Positions 1-8,437 are shown, counted from the first letter of the stretch. The stretch is 64,000 nt of DNA from JBFMDN01 sp040753915 (GCA_040753915.1 JBFMDN010000028.1:4125-68124), one strand, 5' to 3'. The notes: generated from the sequence alone by a model not told the origin. Numbers and translations: made by a program.

Positions 1-534
1 CAGATGGACGAGTACCTCGAGGCCGCGTTTCAGACATACCTCGGCGTTCCCGATTTAATTCAGTGGTGCCTCGATCGAGACATTCTGTTCATGATAAATT
101 CCACCGGCACCCACGGCTACTTTGAGAGAGCCCAGGCCAAGGGGCTCCTTCCCGTCGTGCCAGTGGTCTCTGCCAATCCTCTGGTTATGTTCAATGCAGA
201 CAAACAGCGATATTTCGTCAACGAAATCGAAGACAAACCCAAGAACACCGAGGCGGTTCTTCGATCGCTAAATCTTCCGCCGGCGAAGCTTGTCGTCATC
301 GGCGACAGCGGGGGGGATGGTCCCCATTTTCACTGGGCAGCTCAAATTGGAGGACATCCGATAGCTTCCATGGCTAAGCACTCTCTCGTCCAATATTGTG
401 CGGATAGAAGCGTGGTCATTCCTTCGTACTTTGGCCTTAGATACGGGCCGGGAGAATCGAGGGATATAGCCGAAGAAATGAAGATCGATTTCCGAGATCT
501 GAAAGAGATCCTCCTGGGACTCCTCGGACTGTAA
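1..534 (+). CDS. HAD-superfamily hydrolase, 3' part (5' end outside window)
   Basis: The reading frame is open to the left edge, so the start and HAD motif I (the nucleophile DxD) lie outside the window. What is visible is the rest of a HAD fold, numbered from the Met at base 4: motif II as INST at residues 31-34 inside a hydrophobic strand, a Lys near residue 78, and motif IV as GDSGGD at residues 100-105. These support a phosphatase or hydrolase. The substrate cannot be told. It is followed by a small exported protein 55 bases downstream on the same strand. An upstream initiation at the Met at base 4 would leave the protein without its nucleophile, so I read it as truncated by the window edge. 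Confidence 0.75.
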   Translation, partial: QMDEYLEAAFQTYLGVPDLIQWCLDRDILFMINSTGTHGYFERAQAKGLLPVVPVVSANPLVMFNADKQRYFVNEIEDKPKNTEAVLRSLNLPPAKLVVIGDSGGDGPHFHWAAQIGGHPIASMAKHSLVQYCADRSVVIPSYFGLRYGPGESRDIAEEMKIDFRDLKEILLGLLGL

Positions 535-589
535 TTCTCAACACCAATCTGCATCAGAGAGCGATCTCTTGAACAGAAGGTCGAACGCC

Positions 590-1045
590 ATGAGACTGAT
601 TGTCACCACATGTGCCGTCCTGTTCTTGATAGTACAGGGCGGTAGCCTCGTCGCCGGGGAATTCGGTTTGGCGGAAAATGCCTTGGGTGAGTACCGAGCC
701 ATACGCTACGAAAACGTGTACACGAAGGTCCCTACCTCCGGAAAACTCGTTTCCATCAGGATTACCGATAACGGGACCATGTACTACATCTGTCGAGAAG
801 AGAATGGCTTCGCTGTCTATCATCTGGAGATTCGACCGATCAAGGGGTACGAGGACAAGCTGAGAAAAGAGCTCAAGGACAAGAGCAGGCGGTGGGATAC
901 CTCAAATCCCGACGAATTGCTCCTGACCAAGGAACGTCTCGATCTGGAGTTACGAAGGAGGATTCACAGCTATTGCGAGGCGGTGTGGGTAAGGAACGAA
1001 ATCCTGGTAGAACCGCCTGTGAAACCGGCCGAAGGTCAAAAATAG
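590..1045 (+). CDS. Hypothetical exported protein, 151 aa
   Basis: I start this at the ATG at 590, which has AAGG nine bases upstream; a TTG 21 bases earlier is possible. The N-terminus is a short basic stretch followed by a hydrophobic run (LIVTTCAVLFLIVQGGSLVAG), ending in small residues, as in a Sec signal peptide. The mature part is charged, with a lysine/arginine-rich helical second half (RKELKDKSRRW and a later RLDLELRRR segment) and only two cysteines. I do not recognise the family. Being between a HAD hydrolase and thymidylate kinase gives no functional hint. Confidence 0.6.
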   Translation: MRLIVTTCAVLFLIVQGGSLVAGEFGLAENALGEYRAIRYENVYTKVPTSGKLVSIRITDNGTMYYICREENGFAVYHLEIRPIKGYEDKLRKELKDKSRRWDTSNPDELLLTKERLDLELRRRIHSYCEAVWVRNEILVEPPVKPAEGQK

Positions 1046-1164
1046 CTTGCCTTCTGTTTACAGAGAGCACTGCGAGGACTAATCCTGCCATCTCCCTGTG
1101 TTGCACATCCCCTGCTGGAAGACGAGATGTGTTGCACCCATGCTCAGCCTGTGAGGACCTCTTT

Positions 1165-1806
1165 ATGAAGCATTCTCGATCCGGCACGGGCAACCCCGTG
1201 CCGAACCGTCCCCGTTTCATTGTTTTTGAAGGAATTGACGGCTCGGGAAAATCAACTCAGGCACGTCTGCTGGCGTATCGATTTCGAGAAACTGGCATAC
1301 CGGTGGTGCTCACTTCCGAACCGTCGGACGGCGTGGTGGGTAGCAAAATCAGAGCCTTGACCGTACGATTACCGCCTGAAGAGGAAGCCCACCTATTCAC
1401 CGAGGACCGAAAGGACCATCTGAACAGGGTCATCATTCCGTCATTGAATCGGGGTGCAACAGTAATCTGCGATCGGTATGTTTATTCCTCGGTGGCATAT
1501 CAAGGCGCCAGAGGGTTGGACCCGGACGAGATCATAGAGATCAATCGCTCTTTTGCCTTGTGGCCGGACGTAATTTTTCTGCTCGAGGTCTCCGTGGAAA
1601 TAGCGCTCGCAAGAATCCACGGCAGCCGTCCCGACGGATTCACGCCATTCGAGACAGCCGCGGACCTGGAAAAAGTGGCCAAGATCTACGCCGAGCTCAG
1701 TGATCCCTCTATAGTGAGAATCCCTGGGGACGCTGCCCCTGAGGAGATTCACGCAAGAATAGTCTCAGAGCTCGACCGATTGCTGGGGTCAGGTCTTGTT
1801 TCTTGA
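1165..1806 (+). CDS. tmk: Thymidylate kinase (dTMP kinase)
   Basis: Phosphorylates dTMP to dTDP with ATP in the cytoplasm, an essential step of dTTP synthesis. The P-loop is FEGIDGSGKSTQ near residues 20-31, the family DRY-SS signature appears as DRYVYSSVAYQG, and a LID-like segment HGSRPDGFTPFE follows. Length (213 aa) is normal. The frame is open much further upstream, but homology begins only at FIVFEGIDG, and the ATG at 1165 has GAGG at an acceptable distance, so I use it. The last six codons lie within one arm of a perfect 18-bp inverted repeat (see repeat entry), so the extreme C-terminus may have been altered by that element. Confidence 0.93.
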   Translation: MKHSRSGTGNPVPNRPRFIVFEGIDGSGKSTQARLLAYRFRETGIPVVLTSEPSDGVVGSKIRALTVRLPPEEEAHLFTEDRKDHLNRVIIPSLNRGATVICDRYVYSSVAYQGARGLDPDEIIEINRSFALWPDVIFLLEVSVEIALARIHGSRPDGFTPFETAADLEKVAKIYAELSDPSIVRIPGDAAPEEIHARIVSELDRLLGSGLVS

Positions 1807-1907
1807 TCTTCCTATCACCGCTTAAACTCGCCTGATCGGTCCAGATTAGGCCGGTGGTCTATTGACAGACCATTGTTCTCATAGATTTGTCAAGAAACAA
1901 GACCTGA
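1789..1907. repeat. Perfect 18-bp inverted repeat between tmk and tRNA-Arg
   Basis: The arms are TCAGGTCTTGTTTCTTGA at 1789-1806 and its exact reverse complement at 1890-1907, with 83 bases between. The left arm contains the last five codons and the stop of tmk. A smaller hairpin, TGGTCT/AGACCA, sits inside the spacer. The repeat lies between two convergent genes and could act as a bidirectional terminator, or be a trace of a small inverted insertion. Confidence 0.8.
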
Positions 1908-1914
1908 GCCTTGT

Positions 1915-1991
1915 TGGTGCGCCCGAGACGATTCGAACGTCCGACCTCAACATCCGGAGTGTTGCGCTCTATCCTACTGAGCTACGGGCGC
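1915..1991 (-). tRNA. tRNA-Arg (anticodon CCG), CCA encoded
   Basis: Read on the minus strand, the sequence folds into a complete cloverleaf: acceptor GCGCCCG pairing with CGGGCGC, a D arm GCTC/GAGC, an anticodon stem CAACA/TGTTG with loop CTCCGGA, and a TTCGAAT T-loop. Loop positions 34-36 are CCG, reading Arg codon CGG. The discriminator is A and the 3' CCA is encoded (1915-1917). Confidence 0.95.
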
Positions 1992-2161
1992 TTTGGCTAG
2001 TCAACTGGTGGGATTTGAAGAGCGACAGATCGCTCCACGTGTTCGGTCCCACGACGGGACAAATGTACCCCATGAGCCCTCTACTGTCAATGGTGGAATC
2101 CTCCGGTGAACCCGGCCGGTTGCAGTAGAAGAATTCCGGCATTATATCAAGCGTCATGGCT

Positions 2162-3076
2162 CTATTTTGCAGAGTCCTTCTCGTGTCTTTCCAGGAGCTC
2201 CTCCCATCTCCGATCGGTGAAGTCCTGGAGACGTTGAATTTGTTCTTCGGACATTTTTTCGAAGCGAGCCTGCCCCCTGACATAATCCCACACGGTCTTC
2301 TTACGACCCTTTTCTGCCATGCGGAGAGACTGAGACGTGAGCTGAAATTTTCCGTCACGTATTTCATACAACACCTGGACTCCCGAGTCCACAGCCAGTT
2401 TTCCGATTTTAATCAGGTCCTTATTGGGAAAACCCCAGCCTGGCGGACAAGGGGCGTGGACCTCGATGTATCTCGAGCCGGTAATTTCTTTGGCTGTGAC
2501 AAATTTGTCGAATAGATCCAATGGAAAGGCTGGAGACGCTGTGGCTATGTATGGAATTTTGTGAGCTTCCACAATGCGAGCCATGTCTTTTTTCTGCTGT
2601 AGCTTGGCAAGTATCGGGGTAGTAGTGGTTATGGCACCTGCAGGGCTGGCGCTGGATCTCTGGGTTCCCGTATTCATGTATCCTTCGTTATCATAACAAA
2701 CGTAGATGAAATCGGTGCCCCGTTCCAAGGCCCCGGACAGTGCTTGGATCCCAATATCGTATGTTCCTCCGTCTCCTGCAAAGGCCACTACCGTGTAGCC
2801 CGTCTTTCCCGTAGCTTTCAACCCGGCTACAATTCCGGAAACGGATGCTCCTGTTGCCGCGAAGGGATTGTTTACACACAGAACCTTGACGGGGGTCAGG
2901 GGATAAACGCCATGAAGCACCGTCATGCAGCTTGCAGGAACCGCTACGATCGCTTTGTCTTCGAGTGCCTTCAACGCATGTCTATAGGTAAGCATGAGAC
3001 CACAGGCCGCGCATGAGCGCGTGCCGGGGAGGATGTACTCTTCCGACGGTAGTTGTCTGGCTGATTTCGTGGCCAT
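2162..3076 (-). CDS. porB: 2-oxoacid:ferredoxin oxidoreductase (pyruvate synthase type), beta subunit
   Basis: This is the thiamine-diphosphate subunit of a four-subunit pyruvate (or other 2-oxoacid):ferredoxin oxidoreductase, which interconverts 2-oxoacid + CoA with acyl-CoA + CO2 + reduced ferredoxin. Visible features are the early SCAACG cysteine pair (an iron-sulfur ligand motif of the family), the TPP/Mg motif beginning AFAGDGGTYDIG and continuing to YDNEGYMNTGTQRS, and the PCPPGW segment near the end. The length of 304 aa is usual. It is last in the minus-strand order gamma-delta-alpha-beta. Pyruvate is the likely substrate because the organism also carries CODH/ACS, but sequence reading cannot exclude a 2-oxoisovalerate enzyme. 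Confidence 0.9.
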   Translation of the reverse strand: MATKSARQLPSEEYILPGTRSCAACGLMLTYRHALKALEDKAIVAVPASCMTVLHGVYPLTPVKVLCVNNPFAATGASVSGIVAGLKATGKTGYTVVAFAGDGGTYDIGIQALSGALERGTDFIYVCYDNEGYMNTGTQRSSASPAGAITTTTPILAKLQQKKDMARIVEAHKIPYIATASPAFPLDLFDKFVTAKEITGSRYIEVHAPCPPGWGFPNKDLIKIGKLAVDSGVQVLYEIRDGKFQLTSQSLRMAEKGRKKTVWDYVRGQARFEKMSEEQIQRLQDFTDRRWEELLERHEKDSAK

Positions 3077-3193
3077 TTCTGTCTTGTCCTAAATTCCTTT
3101 TAAGTTCCTGGTCGTAAAATCGCTCCATTTGAAAGGAGTCGCCATGTTCCGAGAGGGGTCGCTGCACAGACCATTCCGATCTTGCAACCCCTT

Positions 3194-4384
3194 TTATTCC
3201 CCGCGTATTTCCATCCAGCCGACGGAAGTTTTTCCCGTAATGGCTTCCATGGTCGTTTGTTCTATCTGTTCAGGCGTCACGTCGCGACCTCCGAGACCGG
3301 CCACGAAAGAAGAAACCTTGGGTCTCAGATCCGAATCGAAAAGGACGGCTCTGAGGTCACAGGAAAGGGCGCCAGCATATCCGTAACTTATGTCCTTCTC
3401 GAACACGGTTACGGTCTCGACGTTAGCAAGTGCCTCCTGGAGCGCAGAAGCAGGAAACGGCCTATATGCCCTCACTCCTAGCACTCCGACTCTCAGCCCA
3501 CGTTTGCGAAGTGCATCGGCTGCAACAGTGCTCTCCGATGCAAGTGAGCCCATGGTCACGATCGCGTGCTCTGCGTCAGACAAACGGTGACCCCAGGTAA
3601 CACCACCCCACCGCCGACCGCTAATCTCCCCGAATTCTTCGTCGGCTCGGTCAATTATTTCGGCAGCCGCCAGAATATCTTGATGAAGTCGGTACCTCAG
3701 GTCCATGTATCCCGGCCGAATGTTCCCCTCCGGGTCTTGTCGCGGTTCGCTAAGGATCAGCGGATTCACGTTCATGTGCTGTCCTACCGAGATTTCGGGA
3801 AGCCCTGTAAACGGAGGCAAATAGAGGTCAACCTCCTCTTGTGAGGGAATTTCCACGGGCGTGCTCGCGTGGGATAGGACAAATCCATCGTAACAAACCA
3901 TGATCGGAACATATACTTGTTCCGAGATCCTATAGGCTTGGATAATGGTATCAAGCACTTCCTGGCCGTTCCGGCAGTACAGTTGAATCCAGCCGGTGTC
4001 CCTTTGAGAAATGGAGTCCTGTTGGTCATTGAGAATGGTCCAGGGTGCCCCTACCCCTCTGTTTACGCAAGCCATGACCACGGGAACGCGGCTACCAGCA
4101 GCCCAATGGAGCATTTCGTGCATGTACAGGAGTCCGTTGGCGCTGGTCGCGGTAAATACCCGGGCTCCCATCTGTGAAGCGGCTATTACAGCCGCCATCG
4201 CTGAATGCTCGCTCTCGACGGTCAAGTACTCTGCCTTGAGCTCTCCGCTTTCCACCAATTCTGCCAGAGCTTCGGTTACCGGAGTCTGAGGGGTTATGGG
4301 ATATGCGGCCACTACTTGAACCCGGCAACGTGCTGCTGCCAGAGCCGCTGCTCTATTCGCCGTAATGATTCGTGCATCTGTCAT
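3194..4384 (-). CDS. porA: 2-oxoacid:ferredoxin oxidoreductase, alpha subunit
   Basis: Alpha subunit of the por complex; it provides the pyrimidine-binding half of the TPP site. The frame is open 96 bases further upstream, but two adjacent ATGs lie at 4385-4387 and 4382-4384 with AGGA upstream, the second at seven bases, and similarity starts just after (ITANRAAALAAARCRVQVVAAYPITPQTP). The YPITPQTP motif, the EHSAMAA segment and the TATSANGLLYMHE segment are family hallmarks. At ~396 aa it has normal length. A gap of 117 bases separates it from porB downstream. Confidence 0.9.
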   Translation of the reverse strand: MTDARIITANRAAALAAARCRVQVVAAYPITPQTPVTEALAELVESGELKAEYLTVESEHSAMAAVIAASQMGARVFTATSANGLLYMHEMLHWAAGSRVPVVMACVNRGVGAPWTILNDQQDSISQRDTGWIQLYCRNGQEVLDTIIQAYRISEQVYVPIMVCYDGFVLSHASTPVEIPSQEEVDLYLPPFTGLPEISVGQHMNVNPLILSEPRQDPEGNIRPGYMDLRYRLHQDILAAAEIIDRADEEFGEISGRRWGGVTWGHRLSDAEHAIVTMGSLASESTVAADALRKRGLRVGVLGVRAYRPFPASALQEALANVETVTVFEKDISYGYAGALSCDLRAVLFDSDLRPKVSSFVAGLGGRDVTPEQIEQTTMEAITGKTSVGWMEIRGE

Positions 4385-4580
4385 CATGTTGTCCTGGGTG
4401 ACATGGGAACCGCTCCGAGAATGCTGCTTGAAGCGTGGAATCTCCGATCGATCGTCGAACAGAATTCTTCGATGATTCAATTCACGATTCCGGTCTGTTC
4501 AATATTCCGACTAGCGGCCGATGCCTGTATCCGATGTGGGCGTATTCCGTCCATTTCAGACTGGAGACGTTCCCGTTAGT

Positions 4581-4934
4581 CTATGGGCTTTCTCGATCGG
4601 GATCCCGTCCGTCGATCATGCGAATCGCTTTACGAGGACATTCTTCCGCACAAATGCCACATCCCTTGCAATATTCGATATCGATTTCCAATGGAAATCG
4701 CCGGGAAATCAAGCCGTCCGGACAATAGAGCCAGCAGAGGAGACAGGTGTCCTTTTGGGAGCATTTTTCTTGGTCTATTACCGGGGTTTGAGACCGCCAG
4801 TCTCCGGTTCTTCCTGCTTCTCCGGGACTTGGTTTTGACGCGGCCAACAGAGTTTCTCGTATCTTATCAGCCATCGAATCCTCGAAACGAAATTTCGGAC
4901 TCAGAACAAACGAAACCGTTCGCTCCTGTGACAT
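4581..4934 (-). CDS. porD: 2-oxoacid:ferredoxin oxidoreductase, delta (2[4Fe-4S] ferredoxin) subunit
   Basis: Small electron-transfer subunit that passes electrons from the TPP site to external ferredoxin. Two 4Fe-4S motifs are visible: CSQKDTCLLCWLYCP (the first spacing is widened to C-x5-C-x2-C-x3-C, as in other PorD proteins) and CKGCGICAEECP. The 117-aa protein has a ~45-residue N-terminal extension; an internal Met (MADKIRE) at residue 21 is an alternative start. It lies between the gamma and alpha genes on the minus strand, as expected for a por operon. Confidence 0.88.
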   Translation of the reverse strand: MSQERTVSFVLSPKFRFEDSMADKIRETLLAASKPSPGEAGRTGDWRSQTPVIDQEKCSQKDTCLLCWLYCPDGLISRRFPLEIDIEYCKGCGICAEECPRKAIRMIDGRDPDRESP

Positions 4935-4975
4935 GGGTTCCGGATTTTGGTTGCTGTCTTGTGGGGGTATCGAGA

Positions 4976-5581
4976 TCAGACACCTGCAGACGCAACACGC
5001 GCTAAACAGGGATGGATCTGAGTTGCCTGGTACGATAGCTCCAATGCTCTGAGATTGCGTTCAGCAGCTTTTCCTTTGAACTTCCTTTCCACCGCGTTTC
5101 GAATGTGCTGTAAATCCACCAGATCCGTTGCTGCCGCAAAAGGACCAAGAATCGAGGTGGAAATCAACACGTTTCCTTCGACAACGAGCCCAGCTTCTTC
5201 GGATGCTCTGAACGCGTCGGAGACAGCCAATACGAAATTGCCGTTTAAGCCGAGCTCATTGGGCCTTCTTGAAGAGTTCACGATCAATAGACCGCCTTCC
5301 TTGAGGTTCCCCGTGACGTTCACCATTTCCAACAAGTTGTCGTCCAGGACTACAGCTATGTCGGGGCTTGACACGTTTGAAAATGTCCGAACCGGTTCCT
5401 GGGAAATGCGCGTATGGACACTGACTGGAGCACCTCGCCGTTCGGAGAAATACGTAGGCTTTGTGCTTACACCTCGAAATCCCTGAAAATATGCAGCTTC
5501 AGTGAGGATCTTCGCCGCAGTGACTGCCCCCTGACCCCCGCGACCGTGCCACACAATTTCACACTCTCTGATCATAGACAT
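4976..5581 (-). CDS. porG: 2-oxoacid:ferredoxin oxidoreductase, gamma subunit
   Basis: First gene of the por operon. The N-terminal WHGRGGQGAVTAAKIL is the family signature (CoA/TPP-domain interface), followed by TYFSERRGAPVSVHTRIS and a DIAVVLDDNLL strand. Three in-frame ATGs lie within 12 bases; I choose the second (5581) because GAGAAGG is six bases upstream of it. Length ~201 aa is usual for a stand-alone gamma subunit. No obvious regulator is adjacent; the upstream spacer carries a dispersed repeat. Confidence 0.88.
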   Translation of the reverse strand: MSMIRECEIVWHGRGGQGAVTAAKILTEAAYFQGFRGVSTKPTYFSERRGAPVSVHTRISQEPVRTFSNVSSPDIAVVLDDNLLEMVNVTGNLKEGGLLIVNSSRRPNELGLNGNFVLAVSDAFRASEEAGLVVEGNVLISTSILGPFAAATDLVDLQHIRNAVERKFKGKAAERNLRALELSYQATQIHPCLARVASAGV

Positions 5582-5683
5582 CTTCATCCTTCTCGATTGG
5601 AAAACTAAGATACTCTAATGCACAAAGCCACCAATCGTCAACACCGAAAGCTGTGTCTCCTGTTTGACAATGACGGGTATCTG

Positions 5684-5750
5684 GCAGTGGGACGGGCATC
5701 CTGCCCGTCACCCCAATAATAGACGGGCGAGACACCCGTTCTACCGGATT
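5684..5750. repeat. Dispersed GACGGGC-type intergenic repeat, copy 1
   Basis: Contains GACGGGCATCCTGCCCGTC (an imperfect palindrome) followed by ACGGGCGAGACACCCGT and CTACCGGATT. The same building blocks recur at 8772-8815, 32527-32595, 37281-37327 and 37533-37590. It fills most of the otherwise gene-free spacer 5582-5858 upstream of porG; I see nothing else there. Confidence 0.7.
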
Positions 5751-5858
5751 GTCCTGTGGCGATCGCTGTAATCCACAGGCCCCGGTTCCTCCTATCCATG
5801 GTTCAGGAACCGACCATCATCATTCGTGGAACGAAGTACTAAGAGACTTTGACCGTCA

Positions 5859-6134
5859 TTACTGTAGACGTGATCGCCGGTCGCCCTCTGGGTAGCCAGA
5901 GCACGCCATTTCCTTCACTGCGCACAGAATCCCGCACGCGGCCAAAATATTGCGCGGTCCTCTCTTCGGTACGTACCGTTCAAGATACTGATTATAGGCG
6001 TGATTCGATCCAAGGATGCAAGAGATACATTGCTTGGCCTGCTCTTTCCAAATGAGAAAAGACGATTCGTCAAAATCCCTCTGTAGACCCTCACGCCCTG
6101 CTTCAATTACTCCGTCGATCATTTCAGGATCCAC
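5859..6134 (-). CDS. Hypothetical cysteine-containing small protein, 91 aa
   Basis: Starts with GTG preceded by a strong GGGAGGT Shine-Dalgarno eight bases upstream, which is my main reason for calling it. The protein is soluble-looking and contains CISC near residue 36 and three further cysteines in the segment ACGILCAVKEMAC, giving five cysteines in the second half, possibly a metal or cluster site. I do not recognise the family. It lies downstream of a gene-free stretch (6135-6472) and convergent with nothing; it is co-oriented with porG but separated from it by the repeat-bearing spacer. Confidence 0.5.
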   Translation of the reverse strand: MDPEMIDGVIEAGREGLQRDFDESSFLIWKEQAKQCISCILGSNHAYNQYLERYVPKRGPRNILAACGILCAVKEMACSGYPEGDRRSRLQ

Positions 6135-6472
6135 TATCAGCGACCTCCCGACCCAATTGATTAGTCATTTTGTAATAGTAGCCCGCCCGGAGTTTGCAAG
6201 CCGGACGGAAAGATCCCTCTTATGGGGTCATGAGATACGAAAGGGGTAGCATTTTCTGTACCAAGTCTATAGGAAATTCTGAATGCAAAAATTGTGTAGT
6301 AACAATAAGTTATCTGGTAAGCTTTCTAAGAGCGATCATGGTCGCGTCTTGGACTGAAGACGCGACCTGAAGCACAAACACGACAAATTTCTCTTCTTAT
6401 CCTGATCCTCGCACGTTATCCTTGAACCCATTGTCAGATTGTAGGGCATGTCCCCTGCGGCGTCTTCTATCA
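6135..6472. other. Gene-free spacer
   Basis: 338 bases without a convincing gene. It holds AT-rich patches around 6250-6320 that could include the promoter for the minus-strand gene at 5859-6134, and a GTCGCGTCTTGGACTGAAGA/ACGCGAC inverted pair near 6341-6367 that could form a hairpin downstream of the methyltransferase gene. Nothing else stands out. Confidence 0.4.
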
Positions 6473-7015
6473 TCAATTCACGAGAACTGCCGATCTTCCT
6501 GCAAGGGTTGATTTCTCTTGTACGCTGAACCCTATGTCGCAGGCAAGATCCAGGTTCTTGTCGAACTCGGCTTCGGACACGTGGAACCGAGGTTCTGAGA
6601 ACAGCAACAGCCCCTTTTTCCTCAAGATCGACCGGATTTCCGAGAGCAGTGCTCGAGGATCGGGAACCTCATGGACCACGTTAAATGCTAGACAGACATC
6701 GACCTCCTGAGAGACCCCCAGAGCTTTCGGCGATGATAGCCGCAGTTCTATGCGATCAAAAACACCTGCTTTTCTTGCGCGTTTCTCCAAGCCCTTCATC
6801 ATCTCTTCTTGAATATCAACCGCTATGACAAGACCGGTACTCCCCACCAGCTCAGCGGCGGGGATGGCATAGAATCCCATTCCCGCTCCTATGTCAAGTA
6901 CGGTTTGTCCCTTTCGCAAATAAGGTGCCAGGATCTTATACGGATTTTGGAGCCACCTCCGGAGTGGACTGACGAGGAGATATCCCACCCATGGAGGGCA
7001 AACGTGTTTTTCCAT
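6473..7015 (-). CDS. Class I SAM-dependent methyltransferase
   Basis: Rossmann-type methyltransferase with the SAM motif I VLDIGAGMGFYAIPAAEL near residue 40, an acidic strand-2 end (VIAVDIQEEMM), and a motif-IV region with FNVVHEVPDPRALL resembling the VHEV group of small methyltransferases. At 180 aa it is close to a minimal catalytic domain. No substrate can be inferred. The ribosome-binding site is weak, so the start is less certain than the fold. It lies 39 bases downstream of the VWA-OmpA gene on the same strand and may be cotranscribed with it. Confidence 0.75.
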   Translation of the reverse strand: MEKHVCPPWVGYLLVSPLRRWLQNPYKILAPYLRKGQTVLDIGAGMGFYAIPAAELVGSTGLVIAVDIQEEMMKGLEKRARKAGVFDRIELRLSSPKALGVSQEVDVCLAFNVVHEVPDPRALLSEIRSILRKKGLLLFSEPRFHVSEAEFDKNLDLACDIGFSVQEKSTLAGRSAVLVN

Positions 7016-7054
7016 TACAATTTTCCGAGCTTCTTGAATTTGGTCACATCCGTG

Positions 7055-8254
7055 CTATCTGGCTGATCTTATTGGCAAAGTTGTGTCCTGGACCGATTTT
7101 TCGGGCCAGGCCCATTCTTCATCGCCCACTCGTTCCATATTGTTGTAGACGTTTCCTACGGCCTTTATGCCAAAAGTGTGCAGATGTTTTTCGTCATAGG
7201 GGAAATTTCTCAACGGCAGCTTCAAGTACAGGTAGGCCTGATTGTTCTTGTACCGGTCGTCCGGGTGCTGATTATCATACCTGGGAAGCTCTTCACCGTA
7301 CGATGCGACGTTGATGCGCATGGGATGGATCTGGTACATGGTGACAAGTGCTTTTTTCACTGCCTCGGCTCTGGCTGCAGCAAGCTTGTAATTCGCCTTC
7401 GTAGATCCGATGAATGATGTGTGGCCATCAATCTGAAGAGTATACTGAGGAATGGCGCGGAGGAAGTTGGCCACTGATTCCAATTTCAGTGCCTCAGAAG
7501 GCAACAGGTCTGAGCTGTCAGCTTTGAAGAAGATTTCCGGGTATGGAAACATAATCTCCCGGACCGTGATGTCCCACGCGAATTCCTTCATCTGAGGCTT
7601 GGTCCTCACTTCTTCCCAGGCCCTGGCATATCCTCCTCCCAATGTGCAGGTTTCGAACAGGTTTCTCCATCCGACCTCAGTGTTTCCAAAAAAAACCCCG
7701 TAGACCCCTATCTTTTCTCCGTAAAGATCCTTCAACGCAGTTACGGTCTTTTGAGGACATTCACCCTGATTTCCTCCATCAGTGAAGATTACGATGGCGG
7801 TGCGACCGCACGCTGTGCCAATCAGTTGCCCTGCCAGTTGAAGCGCGTCCTGCAGGGTAGCTGTGGGATGCGGTCCGTACTGTTGTTGCTCAAGAAGATT
7901 GTAATATTTCCCGTACGTCTCACGTGACCATGGCGCAAGAGGACTGAGCAATCGGGGAGTCTCACAATCTCCGAATGTTATCAGGGCAGTATTCATGTCA
8001 TACTGCCAACGCGGGATATGAGGCATCATATGGTTGAAGAGTGCAAATGCCCGACGTGCTATGAATATCCGAGGGTGGTCGAAATTCTTCTGGTGCCCTG
8101 CCATCATGGAATCTGAGACGTCGAAGAGAAAGATGATGTTGTGGAATTGAGGGATAAGATCGTGATTCTTTTCCGGAATCGTTCCAGAGACGGCTTTTCC
8201 GGGAGACGCTATGAGCGTGAGGATAAGGGCTGCTGCCACGAGGCTTGATTTCAT
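7055..8254 (-). CDS. Exported VWA-domain protein with C-terminal OmpA-like domain
   Basis: A 399-aa protein with a Sec signal peptide (residues 1-24), a von Willebrand factor A domain with a MIDAS-type DVSDSM at residues 45-50 and a later FTDGGNQG loop, and a C-terminal OmpA/MotB-like domain (about residues 270-370) with LQIDGHTSF and an NYKLAAARAEAVKKAL helix typical of peptidoglycan binding. The start ATG has AGGAGG at a good distance. The VWA-then-OmpA order suggests a periplasmic, wall-anchored metal-dependent binding protein. Both domains are recognisable, but the partner or ligand is unknown. Confidence 0.82.
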   Translation of the reverse strand: MKSSLVAAALILTLIASPGKAVSGTIPEKNHDLIPQFHNIIFLFDVSDSMMAGHQKNFDHPRIFIARRAFALFNHMMPHIPRWQYDMNTALITFGDCETPRLLSPLAPWSRETYGKYYNLLEQQQYGPHPTATLQDALQLAGQLIGTACGRTAIVIFTDGGNQGECPQKTVTALKDLYGEKIGVYGVFFGNTEVGWRNLFETCTLGGGYARAWEEVRTKPQMKEFAWDITVREIMFPYPEIFFKADSSDLLPSEALKLESVANFLRAIPQYTLQIDGHTSFIGSTKANYKLAAARAEAVKKALVTMYQIHPMRINVASYGEELPRYDNQHPDDRYKNNQAYLYLKLPLRNFPYDEKHLHTFGIKAVGNVYNNMERVGDEEWAWPEKSVQDTTLPIRSAR

Positions 8255-8402
8255 CGACGTCCTCCTGTGGACTCATGCGATGTCAAGAAAAACTCGTAAA
8301 ATCCATGATGTCGAATACATCCATCGCTATACTAAAGCAAAATCTTAAATATGTCAAGACTTAATATGCCGTCTCACGGCATCGCTCTTGTACCTCAGAA
8401 CG

Positions 8403-8437
8403 AAAAAACCCGAAGAAGCTTTTCGGCCTCCTTCGGG
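8403..8437 (-). terminator. Rho-independent terminator after tRNA-Gly
   Basis: Read on the minus strand the stem is CCCGAAG...CTTCGGG (431-437 against 409-415, with further pairing AGGC/GCTT inside) and is followed directly by six Ts (plus-strand A-run 8403-8408). It lies 30 bases past the tRNA-Gly 3' end. Confidence 0.88.

Noticed and set aside
892..1164. Long N-terminal extension of thymidylate kinase
   Set aside because: No similarity before FIVFEGIDG and an overlap with the upstream gene; the internal ATG at 1165 has a ribosome-binding site.
1862..2128. Plus-strand open frame overlapping tRNA-Arg
   Set aside because: Its product contains the typical translated-tRNA string (GAPETIRTSDLN); it is the antisense of the tRNA gene, not a protein.
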